DNA of 64,000 nucleotides, taken from contig NC_007952.1 of assembly GCF_000013645.1 (NCBI RefSeq), positions 3,224,001-3,288,000 of the forward strand. The letters are read 5' to 3'. Origin of the DNA: Paraburkholderia xenovorans LB400. GTDB lineage: Bacteria; Pseudomonadota; Gammaproteobacteria; Burkholderiales; Burkholderiaceae. Shown in pieces: positions 1 through 9,108 of the stretch. The stretch's first letter is position 1. Each line of letters starts with the position of its first letter. The notes beneath the pieces were generated by a model. That model did not search any database, was not told the DNA's origin, and saw only the letters and a list, made by a program, of their open reading frames with translations. The position numbers and the translations under genes are program-made.

Positions 1-818
1 TAGCTGGTCTGCAAGACGGCCGAATAAACTGAATGCAGGCGTTTGAGCTCAGTCGAGATAGATTCGAGCTCGGTCTTGTCGACCTTGCCCTGCAGTCCAT
101 CGACCAGAACACGTCTCTCCAATCCGTAGAGGTATAGCATGGGGTAGCTTCGATGAGCCCGCGGGTCGGAGCGGTCCGAAGCCAACCATTGCAGGTATGC
201 GCGACGCTGCTCTGCCGAAAATGAGTGGTAGCTTATCCAGTAATCGGTGGTCCCGGTCGAGACGTCGCTCGGAGACTTCGCGACGTTCGCTTTCGGGTTC
301 AGGACACATCCGTCAAGGCTGTTGGCCTCGGCTCGCTTGGGTACCCCCACGTAGAACCTGCCGCCCGTAATGGATAATCCAACGATTTCTATGGACTCTT
401 CGGCACTCACCCAACGAACGTTAGGAGCCGTTTCAAGCGAGGGGCGCTCAATGCGATACGAGGAAGAGGGTGAATCCGATGACAGAGTTACTGTTAAAAA
501 CTCGTCGGCCGACTGAACTCGGCTTTTGCGCGTGGGGGCGGACGTCATCGACACACTCACGTTGAGCCCATTTGGTTCGGCTCGGGAAGATTCGCTGCTG
601 TTGGCGGCAGTCGCCGGTTCCTTCTTTTTCGAGAATATGGCAACGAGCACGCAGCCCAGCACGAAGACAAGGAATACGGTTAAGCCGCCCTTTGGGGCAA
701 CTATGATGGCAACAACGATGGCGACAACCAGCATGCCCGTGCCGGAGCCCGATTTCTTCGCCTTCCGGCCCATGGTCTCAATCTCTCTCGCGTCTTTTGA
801 ATTTTGCGGATGACTCAT
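1..818 (-). CDS. TerB_N-domain membrane protein (partial, runs off the left edge)
   Basis: Reading the minus strand from ATG at 818 gives about 272 codons open to base 1 with no stop, so the C-terminus lies outside the window. Residues about 29-64 form two hydrophobic segments separated by a PKGG turn, suggesting a membrane anchor. A low-complexity Ser-rich linker follows, then from about residue 160 a TerB N-terminal type domain: GGRFYVG, DYWISYHSFSAEQRRAYLQW and YLYGLERRVLVDG. TerB_N proteins occur with tellurite-resistance-like and phage-defence modules; no direct function is known for this one. There is no strong ribosome site before the ATG. The domain call is by motif recognition; the start is inferred from the first in-frame Met before the membrane segments. 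Confidence 0.72.
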   Translation of the reverse strand, partial: MSHPQNSKDAREIETMGRKAKKSGSGTGMLVVAIVVAIIVAPKGGLTVFLVFVLGCVLVAIFSKKKEPATAANSSESSRAEPNGLNVSVSMTSAPTRKSRVQSADEFLTVTLSSDSPSSSYRIERPSLETAPNVRWVSAEESIEIVGLSITGGRFYVGVPKRAEANSLDGCVLNPKANVAKSPSDVSTGTTDYWISYHSFSAEQRRAYLQWLASDRSDPRAHRSYPMLYLYGLERRVLVDGLQGKVDKTELESISTELKRLHSVYSAVLQTS

Positions 819-1896
819 CCGGTCATTGCCGCAATTTTGAGCAGTATAGTACGACCAAATCAAGCGGTCCCGCGCGGTCGGCTGACAAACACGGGACGTT
901 CCGTCTATGAAAACATAGTCTGGGCTTAACAACGGAATTTGATTTGGCGAAACGAGGGGCGTTCTACACGCTCTTCGTTGGATAGCGGAACGGTCGGTAA
1001 AAGACCACCCGATTGCTATAAGGCCGTATAAATCACATCGTTCTATTTGCGATGGAACATTCTAAGTAGCCCTGCAGACAATCAAGTCGAAAGTTTGCGC
1101 TCACTTACATCGCGCGCCAACTCGCCGATTTGCGCAACTGCTTTGTGCCTGACGCGGTGGCCAATGAGGGAAATTGCCGCTATGGGGATATTCGCAGGAA
1201 CGGTCGTGGGCAGATAAAGGCAATGTCGGCGGGGAATGGACCACGATGATGCGACTGAATGCTGTCAGGGAAATTCGGAAGGCGGTCGAATCGCTGGCAA
1301 GGGGAGTGGCCGGGAGACTATCCGGCCGGGGCGGTGGGCGGTTTTTGTTACCGCCTCGGAGCGTCAGACGGTCCGTTGGAAGCTGCGGCAATGAGACGTG
1401 ACCATTAGTTCCGGTTAATCCCCTTTGCTGACAAGGACTTAGAGTCAGCGAGGAGCCGCTCTTAACCGAAACTAATGGTGCTCCCCACCTCGGCCCCGGT
1501 CCGCTCGCTCGAAGGATTCATTCCGAGACATTTTTTCCGGAATTTCCCTTCGGGAACGGGCGATTTGGTGTCGACGGATTAGAAATGTTTACGTTTTTAA
1601 ATCAATTGCTTGCATTCACGTAACGACTTCTTCTGCCGAAATTTCGCTGCTGTGTAACGACTTCTAATCCATATTGCCACACAAGCTGCCGATCGTCGCC
1701 CTCCGACTCCACCGTCACCGACCTCGCCAGATTCCGTCGATACTCCACTTCCGCCCAGTCAGCCCTTCCCTTCCGCCTCGGTCAACGAGACACCATGACC
1801 GACTTTACTCTCTCGGATCACTTCGACCATTTATATTTCACTCCGACCGACTTTATTTCTTCCGATCAGCCGCGCTGAAAGCGCTGGCACCGACAG
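819..1896. other. 1.08-kb non-coding stretch
   Basis: No convincing gene is seen; short open frames on both strands overlap each other and resemble nothing known. It holds a nested inverted repeat (1401-1479), a 9-bp inverted pair GGATTAGAA/TTCTAATCC (1576-1584 and 1662-1670), and a 12-bp direct repeat GTAACGACTTCT near 1620 and 1654. The part after 1680 is pyrimidine-rich. It could be a former element boundary or a regulatory region. Confidence 0.5.
1401..1479. repeat. Nested inverted repeat (possible cruciform or RNA hairpin)
   Basis: Outer arms are 1401-1418 and 1462-1479, 18 bp with one mismatch (ACCATTAGTT... against ...AACTAATGGT). Inside the loop is a second perfect 6-bp pair, GCTGAC at 1427-1432 and GTCAGC at 1444-1449. 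There is no U-tract, so a simple intrinsic terminator is unlikely. It matches no known parS or attC consensus that I can recognise. Confidence 0.6.
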
Positions 1897-2814
1897 CTAG
1901 GTGAACGTCAACGTTTCGGCGATTATTTCACAAAGCCACTTTTGCGCAGACAGGTCCGTCGCGCGGTCCTGCCAGTACAAGTTGACGTCGAACGGATCGA
2001 CCGGCACTGGCAGCGGCAACGCGCGTACGGTGCCCGTCGACTGATATACGTTCGCAACACGCGCGGGAAGCGTCAGCACAAGATCGCTGCCCGCCACTAC
2101 GTCGACCACGTTCGTAAAATGCGGAACACGCAGCGCGATCTTGCGCGATAGCCCCATGCCAGTCATCACATCCTCGACGAGCCGATGGCCGGACGACGAC
2201 GCGCCGACGACATGCTTCGCGCGAACGTAGTCGCCGAGCGATAGCGTCGTTCCGATCCACGGGTGTCGGTGACTGACGAGGCATGAATACGTCTCCGAGA
2301 ACAGATAACGTCGTCGTGCCTTGCCGCCAACGAGGTGCAGGTTGCCTACCGCAGCGTCGATCTGCCCGGTGTTCAACCATTCAGCCGTCCTCTCGACGTC
2401 GAGTTGAACGACTTCGAGCTCGACGCCCGGAGCGGTGCGCTGCAGGCGCTCGACCATACGCGGCAGGAAATAGAGTTCACCGAGATCGGACAGCGCAATC
2501 CGAAAACACCGCGTCGACGTGGCGGCGTCGAAGTAGCGCGTGGCCGCAATCGCACCTTCGATACGATCGAGCGCCTGCCGGAATGTTTCGTAGAGCTGGC
2601 TGGCGTTGAATGTTGGCGCCATGCCTTCGCGCGTGCGCGAAAAGAGCGGGTCATGCAGCAGCGTGCGCAGGCGCGACAGCGCATAGCTGACGGTAGGCTG
2701 CGTGAGATTCAACCGCCGCGCGGCCGCGCTGACGCTGCCGGTTTCGTAGATGGCGACAAACGCCCTGATGAGGTTCAGATCCGTGCTGGCTGTTTGCATC
2801 GTGCCCGGCATCAT
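1897..2814 (-). CDS. LysR-family regulator, divergent from the mandelate operon
   Basis: A 305-residue protein with the typical LysR layout: an N-terminal winged helix-turn-helix (about residues 10-65, with GSVSAAARRLNLTQPTVSYA), then a periplasmic-binding-protein-like effector domain. It is transcribed away from mdlC across a short intergenic region, the usual arrangement for a LysR activator that senses a pathway intermediate. The effector here could be mandelate or benzoylformate, but that is inferred from position only. The first codon may be the internal Met at 2799 (MQTAS), which fits family starts better, because the ATG at 2814 directly abuts a palindromic operator-like site. Confidence 0.85.
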   Translation of the reverse strand: MMPGTMQTASTDLNLIRAFVAIYETGSVSAAARRLNLTQPTVSYALSRLRTLLHDPLFSRTREGMAPTFNASQLYETFRQALDRIEGAIAATRYFDAATSTRCFRIALSDLGELYFLPRMVERLQRTAPGVELEVVQLDVERTAEWLNTGQIDAAVGNLHLVGGKARRRYLFSETYSCLVSHRHPWIGTTLSLGDYVRAKHVVGASSSGHRLVEDVMTGMGLSRKIALRVPHFTNVVDVVAGSDLVLTLPARVANVYQSTGTVRALPLPVPVDPFDVNLYWQDRATDLSAQKWLCEIIAETLTFT

Positions 2815-2829
2815 ATAGATGTGATCTAT
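2815..2829. promoter_or_regulatory. LysR-type operator palindrome
   Basis: ATAGAT-GTG-ATCTAT is a perfect 6+3+6 dyad and satisfies the LysR T-N11-A rule. It lies between the divergent LysR gene and mdlC, about 80 bp upstream of the mdlC start, where a LysR recognition site is expected. Confidence 0.6.
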
Positions 2830-2908
2830 TACTGGATTTAAAAAATCATCATTTGATAGATATTAAGGGCATTCCTAGAATGCAGGCAACCCTTCGAGGA
2901 AGCCCGCC

Positions 2909-4486
2909 ATGAAAACTGTTCAGCATGCAGCTTATGAAATTCTTCGCCGCCACGGCCTGACCACGATCTTCGGCAATCCCGGCTCGAACGAGCTGCCGTT
3001 CCTGAAGCATTTCCCATCGGATTTTCGGTACATCCTCGGTTTGCACGAAGGTGTCGTGACGGGCATGGCAGACGGCTACGCGCAGGCCACCGGCAACCCT
3101 GCATTCGTGAACCTGCACTCGGCCGCGGGTACCGGCAACGCGATGGGCGCGCTCGCCAACGCGTGGAATTCGCATACGCCGCTCGTCGTGACCTCGGGCC
3201 AGCAGGTCCGCTCGACCATCGGGATGGAACCGCTGCTCGCGAACGTCGACGCCGTCAACCTGCCGAGGCCACTAGTGAAATGGAGCACCGAGCCAGCCAG
3301 CGCCGAAGACGTCCCCCGTTCCTTCGCCCAGGCGATTCACATCGCCCGTACACCGGCCACCGGCCCCGTATATCTTTCGATTCCCTACGACGACTGGGAC
3401 CAGCCCGCACCCGAGTACGCGCACTATCTGGCAGCACGCGAGGTGCAGCATGCCGGACTGCCTTCGGAGGCGATCCTGCAGGCGCTCGCTGACCGCTTAC
3501 AGCGCGCGACGAACCCAGTACTGGTCCTCGGCCCGGACGTCGACGCGCAGCACGCGAACGAGTCGGCCGTTGCCCTGGCCGAGCGCCTGAAGATGCCGGC
3601 CTGGATGGCACCGTCCGCACCGCGCTGTTCGTTCCCGACGACCCATGCGTGCTTTCGCGGCGTGCTGCCGGCGGGCATCGCAAGCATCTCCCGGCTGCTC
3701 GACGGCCACGACCTGATCCTCGTGGTCGGTGCGCCGGTGTTCCGGTATCACCAGTACGAACCAGGCGCACTACTGCCGGCCGGCGCGGAGCTGGTCAGCA
3801 TTACCTGCGACGTGCTCGAAGCGGCACGCGCACCAATGGGCGATGCGATCGTCGCCGACATCGCACTGACGCTCGAAGCGCTCGCCGCGCGCGCCGAACC
3901 AGCTGCGCGGCCGATGCCCGTTGCCGTCGCCCGCCCTGCCGCAGCAGCAGAAACGCCGGGCCCGCTCGCACCGGAACGGGTGTTCGACATCGTCGACGCA
4001 ATCGCGCCGCGAGACGCCATCTACGTGAACGAATCGACGTCGACCACAAACCTGATGTGGCAGCGCCTGCGCATGACGTCGCAGGGCAGCTACTACTTCG
4101 CGGCGGCAGGCGGTCTCGGGTTCGCGATGCCGGCGGCGGCGGGGATCCAGCTCGCGCAGCCCGGTCGGCGCGTGATCGGCATCATCGGCGACGGCTCCGC
4201 GAATTACGGCATCACCGCGCTGTGGACCGCCGCGCAATACAGCATCCCGACCATCTTCATCATCATGAAGAACGGCACATACGGCGCACTGCGCTGGTTC
4301 GCCGGCGTGCTGGGCGTCGAGGACGTGCCGGGGCTCTACGTGCCAGGGATCGACTTCTGCGCGCTCGCCCGTGGCTACGGCGTCGAGGCGCTGCACGCTG
4401 ATTCGGGAGCTTCCCTCACTGTCGCGCTTGAACGGGCATTGAGTTCCTCCAGGCCGACGCTCATCGAGGTCGAAACCCTGGCGTGA
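2909..4486 (+). CDS. mdlC: Benzoylformate decarboxylase
   Basis: A 525-residue thiamine-diphosphate enzyme that decarboxylates benzoylformate to benzaldehyde, the third step of mandelate catabolism. The active-site residues known for the Pseudomonas putida enzyme are at the same numbers: Ser26 (GNPGSNE), Glu47 (GLHEG), His70 (VNLHSAAG) and His281 (FRYHQYEP). The ThDP-binding segment IIGDGSANYG followed by MKNGTYGALRW is intact. The start is the ATG at 2909 after GAGGAAG. It is the first gene of mdlCBA; mdlB begins 15 bp downstream. Substrate specificity rests on residue conservation and on the neighbouring mdlB and mdlA. Confidence 0.95.
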   Translation: MKTVQHAAYEILRRHGLTTIFGNPGSNELPFLKHFPSDFRYILGLHEGVVTGMADGYAQATGNPAFVNLHSAAGTGNAMGALANAWNSHTPLVVTSGQQVRSTIGMEPLLANVDAVNLPRPLVKWSTEPASAEDVPRSFAQAIHIARTPATGPVYLSIPYDDWDQPAPEYAHYLAAREVQHAGLPSEAILQALADRLQRATNPVLVLGPDVDAQHANESAVALAERLKMPAWMAPSAPRCSFPTTHACFRGVLPAGIASISRLLDGHDLILVVGAPVFRYHQYEPGALLPAGAELVSITCDVLEAARAPMGDAIVADIALTLEALAARAEPAARPMPVAVARPAAAAETPGPLAPERVFDIVDAIAPRDAIYVNESTSTTNLMWQRLRMTSQGSYYFAAAGGLGFAMPAAAGIQLAQPGRRVIGIIGDGSANYGITALWTAAQYSIPTIFIIMKNGTYGALRWFAGVLGVEDVPGLYVPGIDFCALARGYGVEALHADSGASLTVALERALSSSRPTLIEVETLA

Positions 4487-4501
4487 CACAAGGATGCAGC
4501 C

Positions 4502-5686
4502 ATGAGCAAGCCACTTAACATCGAAGACTATCGTCGCCTTGCGAGGAAACGCCTGCCACGCATCGTCTTCGACTACCTGGACGGCGGTGCGGAAGACGAA
4601 ATCGGTCTCCAACATAACCGGGATGCTTTCCGAAGCGTGAAATTCCAGCCACGCCGGCTGGTTGACATCAGTAAGCGCACGACGACAGCATCGCTGTTCG
4701 GCAAGTCCGTGACAGCGCCGCTCGTCATCGCACCAACTGGTCTGAACGGAATTTTCTGGCCCGACGGGGACTTGGCGCTTGTTCGCGCGGCGGGCAAGTT
4801 CGACATCCCATTCGCACTTTCGACTGCGTCCACCTCGTCAATCGAAAAGGTTGCTGATGCGGCAACGGGGGACATCTGGTTTCAGCTATACGTAGTCCAT
4901 CGCAAGCTCGCGGAACTGCTCGTCAAGCGTGCGCTGGCAGCTGGCTATTCGACGCTGGTCCTCACGACCGATGTCGGCGTCAACGGCAAGCGCGAACGCG
5001 ACGCACGCAACGGTTTCGGCATGCCGATTAAGTACAGCCCGCGCACGATCGTTGACGGAATACTGCATCCCCGCTGGTCGCTCGATCTTGTCCGGCATGG
5101 TGTACCACAACTGGCAAATTTCGCCAGCGATCACGTACAGGACACCGAACTGCAGGCCGCGCTGATGAGTCGGCAGATGGACGCCAGCTTTGCGTGGGAC
5201 GATCTGAAGTGGCTACGCGACCTGTGGCCCCGCACGTTATTGATCAAGGGCATCAGTCGTGCCGACGATGCGGCGCGATGTTTCTCGCTCGGTGCTGATG
5301 GCGTGATTCTCTCCAATCACGGCGGCCGCCAACTCGATAGCGCGATTGCACCGATCGAGGCACTGCGCGAGACCGCCGCCCAGTTGCACAAGCCCATTCT
5401 GATTGACAGCGGAATACGGCGCGGATCGGATGTCGTCAAGGCGCTCGCGCTGGGCGCGCAGGCGGTACTTCTCGGCCGAGCGACACTGTATGGGCTGGCT
5501 TCTCGTGGCGAAGCAGGCGTCGCCGACGTACTGTCGATCATCCAGAACGAAATTGATATCACCCTGGCCCAGATTGGATGTACGGACGCTGCGAGCGTAA
5601 CGTCGGACTTCCTCTGGTCGGGCGTCCCGCATCACCGCAATACCGGATCAAGTCAAATGGCGCTCACCGACGGAGGTACATCATGA
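4502..5686 (+). CDS. mdlB: (S)-mandelate dehydrogenase
   Basis: A 394-residue member of the FMN-dependent 2-hydroxy-acid dehydrogenase family, oxidising (S)-mandelate to benzoylformate. The flavin barrel motifs are present (LVIAPTGLNG, DVGVNGKRERDARNGF). The catalytic His of SNHGGRQLD is at about residue 273, and DSGIRRGSDVVKALALGA forms the C-terminal FMN phosphate site. The segment at about residues 177-215 replaces the loop that membrane-anchors P. putida MdlB, so peripheral membrane attachment is likely. The stop overlaps the mdlA start by four bases (ATGA at 5683-5686), indicating coupled translation. A paralogue of the same family is at 32850-34112. Confidence 0.93.
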   Translation: MSKPLNIEDYRRLARKRLPRIVFDYLDGGAEDEIGLQHNRDAFRSVKFQPRRLVDISKRTTTASLFGKSVTAPLVIAPTGLNGIFWPDGDLALVRAAGKFDIPFALSTASTSSIEKVADAATGDIWFQLYVVHRKLAELLVKRALAAGYSTLVLTTDVGVNGKRERDARNGFGMPIKYSPRTIVDGILHPRWSLDLVRHGVPQLANFASDHVQDTELQAALMSRQMDASFAWDDLKWLRDLWPRTLLIKGISRADDAARCFSLGADGVILSNHGGRQLDSAIAPIEALRETAAQLHKPILIDSGIRRGSDVVKALALGAQAVLLGRATLYGLASRGEAGVADVLSIIQNEIDITLAQIGCTDAASVTSDFLWSGVPHHRNTGSSQMALTDGGTS

Positions 5687-6762
5687 GCGAACTGGTTATC
5701 GAGGGCCTGCGCGCCCGCGCAGTGAATGTTCCGCTGCAATACCCTGTAAAAACATCGGTGGGTACAGTCGCGACCTCGCCGCTCGTGCTCATTGATCTTG
5801 TGACCAATGGCAACGTCACCGGGACTTCGTATGTTTTTACGTACACACCGCTTGCCCTGAAGTCGGTGCAGCAGATGCTGCAGGATCTGGCAGCCGTGAT
5901 CAAAGGCATGCCATTGGTGCCCCGCCTCATTGAGCAGGCGCTCGATTCACGCTTCCGGCTCATCGGAAATACCGGGATCGTGCGGATAGCCTGCGCGGGA
6001 ATTGACATGGCGGTATGGGACGCAAAAGCAAAGTCTCTCAATCTCCCGCTCGTCGAACTGTTGGGCGGCAAAGCGCGGCCCCTTGCAGCATACGACAGCC
6101 ACAGCATGGACGGCATCGAACTCGCGACTTCCCGGGCAAAGACGGCCGCCGAATCCGGCTACGCCGCAATCAAGACCAAAATCGGCTATCCAACGCTCGA
6201 AGAAGACCTGCAGGTGATCCGGTCGATCCGCGCTGCTATCGGGCCTCAGGTGCAGATCATGGTCGATTACAACCAGGGCCTTACGGTTCCCGAAGCAATC
6301 CGCCGCGGACGAGCCATCGAGCAGGAAGGCATCGGCTGGATCGAGGAGCCCACGCTCCAGTATGACTACGCCGGTCATGCCACCGTGCGCGAAGCGCTGC
6401 ATGTGCCGATACAGATGGGCGAGAACTGGTTCGGACCCGACGAAATGCACAAGGCGCTGTCTGCGCAAGCGTGTGACCTCTGCATGCCCGATCTCATGAA
6501 GATCGGCGGAGTGAGCGGATGGTTAAAGGCCAGCGCGCTTGCCGAACAATACGGTCTGCCAATGTCCAATCACATCTTCCAGGAATTCAGCGTACATCTG
6601 CTGTCGGTCAGCCCGACGTGCCACTGGCTCGAGAAGATGGATCTTGCAGGGCCGATTCTGGAACCCGTCCTTGAGTTTTCGGACGGGAAAGCGCACTTCG
6701 GAGACGAACCGGGTGCCGGCATAGTCTGGCGCGAGGAAGAGATACGCCGCTTCCTAGTGTGA
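5683..6762 (+). CDS. mdlA: Mandelate racemase
   Basis: An enolase-superfamily enzyme interconverting (R)- and (S)-mandelate. From the ATG at 5683, preceded by GGAGGT, it has 359 residues, the length of the P. putida enzyme. All reference catalytic and metal residues fall at identical positions: Lys164 and Lys166 (IKTKIG), Asp195, Asn197, Glu221, Glu247, His297 (SNHIFQEF) and Glu317 (HWLEKMD). The open frame extends further upstream, but the ribosome site and family length decide for 5683. It closes the mdlCBA operon. A decayed partial copy lies at 18838-18972. Confidence 0.96.
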   Translation: MSELVIEGLRARAVNVPLQYPVKTSVGTVATSPLVLIDLVTNGNVTGTSYVFTYTPLALKSVQQMLQDLAAVIKGMPLVPRLIEQALDSRFRLIGNTGIVRIACAGIDMAVWDAKAKSLNLPLVELLGGKARPLAAYDSHSMDGIELATSRAKTAAESGYAAIKTKIGYPTLEEDLQVIRSIRAAIGPQVQIMVDYNQGLTVPEAIRRGRAIEQEGIGWIEEPTLQYDYAGHATVREALHVPIQMGENWFGPDEMHKALSAQACDLCMPDLMKIGGVSGWLKASALAEQYGLPMSNHIFQEFSVHLLSVSPTCHWLEKMDLAGPILEPVLEFSDGKAHFGDEPGAGIVWREEEIRRFLV

Positions 6763-7220
6763 TTTGCGCCGGCCCTGACGGACGATTAGTGTACTTTCCG
6801 CGTATCTGTAGGCTACCCGCATCGCTGCATAGGCCACGCGAGCGTTTGCAACTCTAGCGCTCGCGCGCCTTGTCCAATGACTCCGGTCGAGGCTGGCAGT
6901 CAAGAGACGCTCCGTAGCTTGCCAACCAGGCTCATGCGCATAACCGCCCGCATTACAGGTCTGGTTGATCATCATATGAGCAGATCGCCGCGGTCCAACA
7001 GCAGAGCGGGTAGTGCTTGCCCGGGACCGGTAACAGGCGACATATGACGAAACTGTAATTTGGCAGTAGCAGTAGGGAAAGGCGCCCACAGCCAGACTCT
7101 CCTGAGCGTGTCTGGGCGCGGCTTTCCCGGTTACCTGCCATTCGGTGCTTACGCCGCAACGAGCCGATCCGGCGGGCGCCCACTGTCGGTAGCCCAAGCT
7201 TAATCAACGATAGATCGGCG
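6763..7220. other. Intergenic, nothing recognised
   Basis: There is no supportable gene between mdlA and the AraC regulator; minus-strand open frames here are low-complexity shadows. No clear terminator hairpin was found after mdlA. Confidence 0.5.
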
Positions 7221-8249
7221 GTGGACAACAACCAGTATCCGCAGTCATTAACTTTGAAGCGTCAATATCGATACAACGCGATGGACAGACAGAAAACGAG
7301 CCAGACGGTACCCGCAGGTGATGCAGATGATGGAGATGACACAAGCGTTGACGAGAAAAGATCGCCGTTGATTCTGACCGAGCAGGTGTGGCGCAAGCGG
7401 CCCGCTTATTCCTCACCGCTCCCCGATGACAAGTCCATAACCCTGTCCCGGTGGACTATACCCGAACAGCCGACGCCGGTTGAGTTCCGCTCGGATGGCA
7501 ACGAAGATTCGCACATCATAACGTACTCCCTTCGGCAGTCTTCAGTCGATTTCTGGATGGAAGGACAGCGTGTCTCGAACGGCCGGGTCACTCCCCATGC
7601 AGTCCTGATGACCGGACCAGGGCAGCCTGGTCGGGCAGTGTTCTACAAAGTGTTCGATTCAATCCGAATGTACCTTCCACAGGCGTTGCTCGCCGAGTGC
7701 CACGAGGGCGCATACGGTCGACCGCCCAACCAGGACATCGTGTTGAGCCATCCTCATTTTGTTGCCGATCAGAAAGTCAGGCATCTTGTCGAGGCCTTGG
7801 TTTTGGTCGATCAGACGGACGGAGCGATGGGTCGCATCTACGTCGACAGTATTGGGCTCGCGATCGGTGCTCGACTGATCGCACTGCATGGCGAACGCCG
7901 CAATCCTGTCGACAGGTCACAGGGACTATCTGCGTGGCGACTGCGGCACGTGATCGAGTATATTGATGCACATCTTTCCAGCCCGATCGGACTGGCAGAA
8001 CTCGCCAATGTGGCCGGACTTAGCCGCATGCATTTCGCTCGCAGATTTCGTGAAGTGACAGGCCAAACACCTCACCAATACGTTCTCCGTTGCCGTATCA
8101 TGCGAGCCCAACAGTTGCTGTGCAGTCCGGCGCTATCGGTAACGGACATTGCGTCCGCGCTGGCGTTCAAAACAACAGCACATTTTTCGACAGTTTTCAG
8201 GCACATCGTAGGTGAATCGCCCACGCAATGGCGCAAGCGCCTTCGTTAA
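7221..8249 (+). CDS. AraC-family transcriptional regulator
   Basis: Up to 342 residues, with a non-conserved N-terminal sensor region and a C-terminal AraC double helix-turn-helix over roughly the last 100 residues: PIGLAELANVAGLSRMHFAR, then FREVTGQTPHQYVLRCR, DIASALAFKTTAHFSTVFR and HIVGESPTQWRKRL. This type of full-length activator usually binds a small carbon source. It follows the mandelate operon in the same direction but separated by about 460 bp, so it has its own promoter; a role in mandelate control is possible but unproven. The N-terminal 20 residues may be untranslated, with the Met at 7281 as an alternative start. Confidence 0.85.
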   Translation: MDNNQYPQSLTLKRQYRYNAMDRQKTSQTVPAGDADDGDDTSVDEKRSPLILTEQVWRKRPAYSSPLPDDKSITLSRWTIPEQPTPVEFRSDGNEDSHIITYSLRQSSVDFWMEGQRVSNGRVTPHAVLMTGPGQPGRAVFYKVFDSIRMYLPQALLAECHEGAYGRPPNQDIVLSHPHFVADQKVRHLVEALVLVDQTDGAMGRIYVDSIGLAIGARLIALHGERRNPVDRSQGLSAWRLRHVIEYIDAHLSSPIGLAELANVAGLSRMHFARRFREVTGQTPHQYVLRCRIMRAQQLLCSPALSVTDIASALAFKTTAHFSTVFRHIVGESPTQWRKRLR

Positions 8250-8760
8250 ACAGTCAGGCATGCGGACGCGTTCCCGCCCTCCTTTGGAACGAGGCGGGGT
8301 CGTAGATTGGCACGTGGGACAACAGATGGATGCGCTATATCCGCCGCGGAGATGCTATCGACGGTTTCCGTCACCCGAGCCCGGCTGGTCAACCGGTTCG
8401 GTACAAGGAATGCGCCGATCTGGAGAGACAGCAAAAGCGGCACTACTACAGGGTCAACCGGCCACGAGCCAGCATGGCGTTCGCGCCGGTTAGCAATAAT
8501 GCATCTCTGTCCGCGGAACCATTCGATCGCGATCATGGCAATTGCACAGATGCCGGATTCGTGAGGCTCCGGCAATGGGGCTTAATGCATCTAAACACCA
8601 TGCTCCGAGATACGGAGCAATCTACGAAACTGGCAATAGATGCAATCGTAGAAATACATGGCAATTGACAGGAGCGACCAAAGGGCCAACTGCAAATACG
8701 CCATTGCTTTCTTTGCCCAAGAGGCTGACAGTCCTATGGGACGGTGAATTCCAGTGAGCT
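8250..8760. other. Intergenic before the IS3 element
   Basis: About 510 bp with no recognisable gene, RNA or repeat. Short open frames on both strands overlap mutually and have no ribosome sites. Confidence 0.45.
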
Positions 8761-8820
8761 TGCCCGCAAAAAATGGATCCCTTGCTGAGTGTGTAAAACT
8801 CACGCAAGGAGGAAGGAAAG

Positions 8821-9108
8821 ATGGGTAATCCGAGAGCCCGATATACGCGGGAATTCATGCTGGAAGCCGTGCGCATGGTCCGCGGCGGCCAGAGCATGGC
8901 GGCGGTGGCGAAGATACTGGGTATCAGCCCGAAGACGCTGCACAACTGGGTTAAGGCCGATGCCGCTGGGAAGCTGAACGGCGCAGGCAAACAGGTTTCT
9001 CCTGAACAGATGGAGATTGCCCGGCTGCGCGCGGAGTTGGCACGCGTGAAAATGGAGCGCGACATATTGGAAAAAGCCACGGCGTACTTTGCAAAGGTGT
9101 CGGCATGA
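8821..9108 (+). CDS. IS3-family transposase OrfA
   Basis: A 95-residue DNA-binding subunit. The N-terminal helix-turn-helix is RYTREFMLEAVRMV, QSMAAVAKILGISPKTLHNW, followed by a leucine-zipper-like coiled coil (IARLRAELARVKMERDILEK) used for dimerisation with the transposase. AAGGAGGAAGG precedes the ATG at 8821. Its stop overlaps the orfB start (ATGA, 9105-9108). This allows termination-reinitiation; a fused product by frameshifting, usual in this family, is not evident from a slippery run here. Confidence 0.92.
   Translation: MGNPRARYTREFMLEAVRMVRGGQSMAAVAKILGISPKTLHNWVKADAAGKLNGAGKQVSPEQMEIARLRAELARVKMERDILEKATAYFAKVSA

Noticed and set aside
1101..1401. Overlapping 75-96 codon frames in the 1.1-1.4 kb gap
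   Set aside because: Both strands are open by GC bias alone; no ribosome site or family match.
1401..1479. attC-type integron site or parS site
   Set aside because: The arms do not match GTTRRRY/RYYYAAC boxes or known Burkholderia parS sequences.
2283..6569. Many long frames opposite or out of phase with mdl genes
   Set aside because: They are shadows of high-GC coding sequence, Arg-rich and without motifs.
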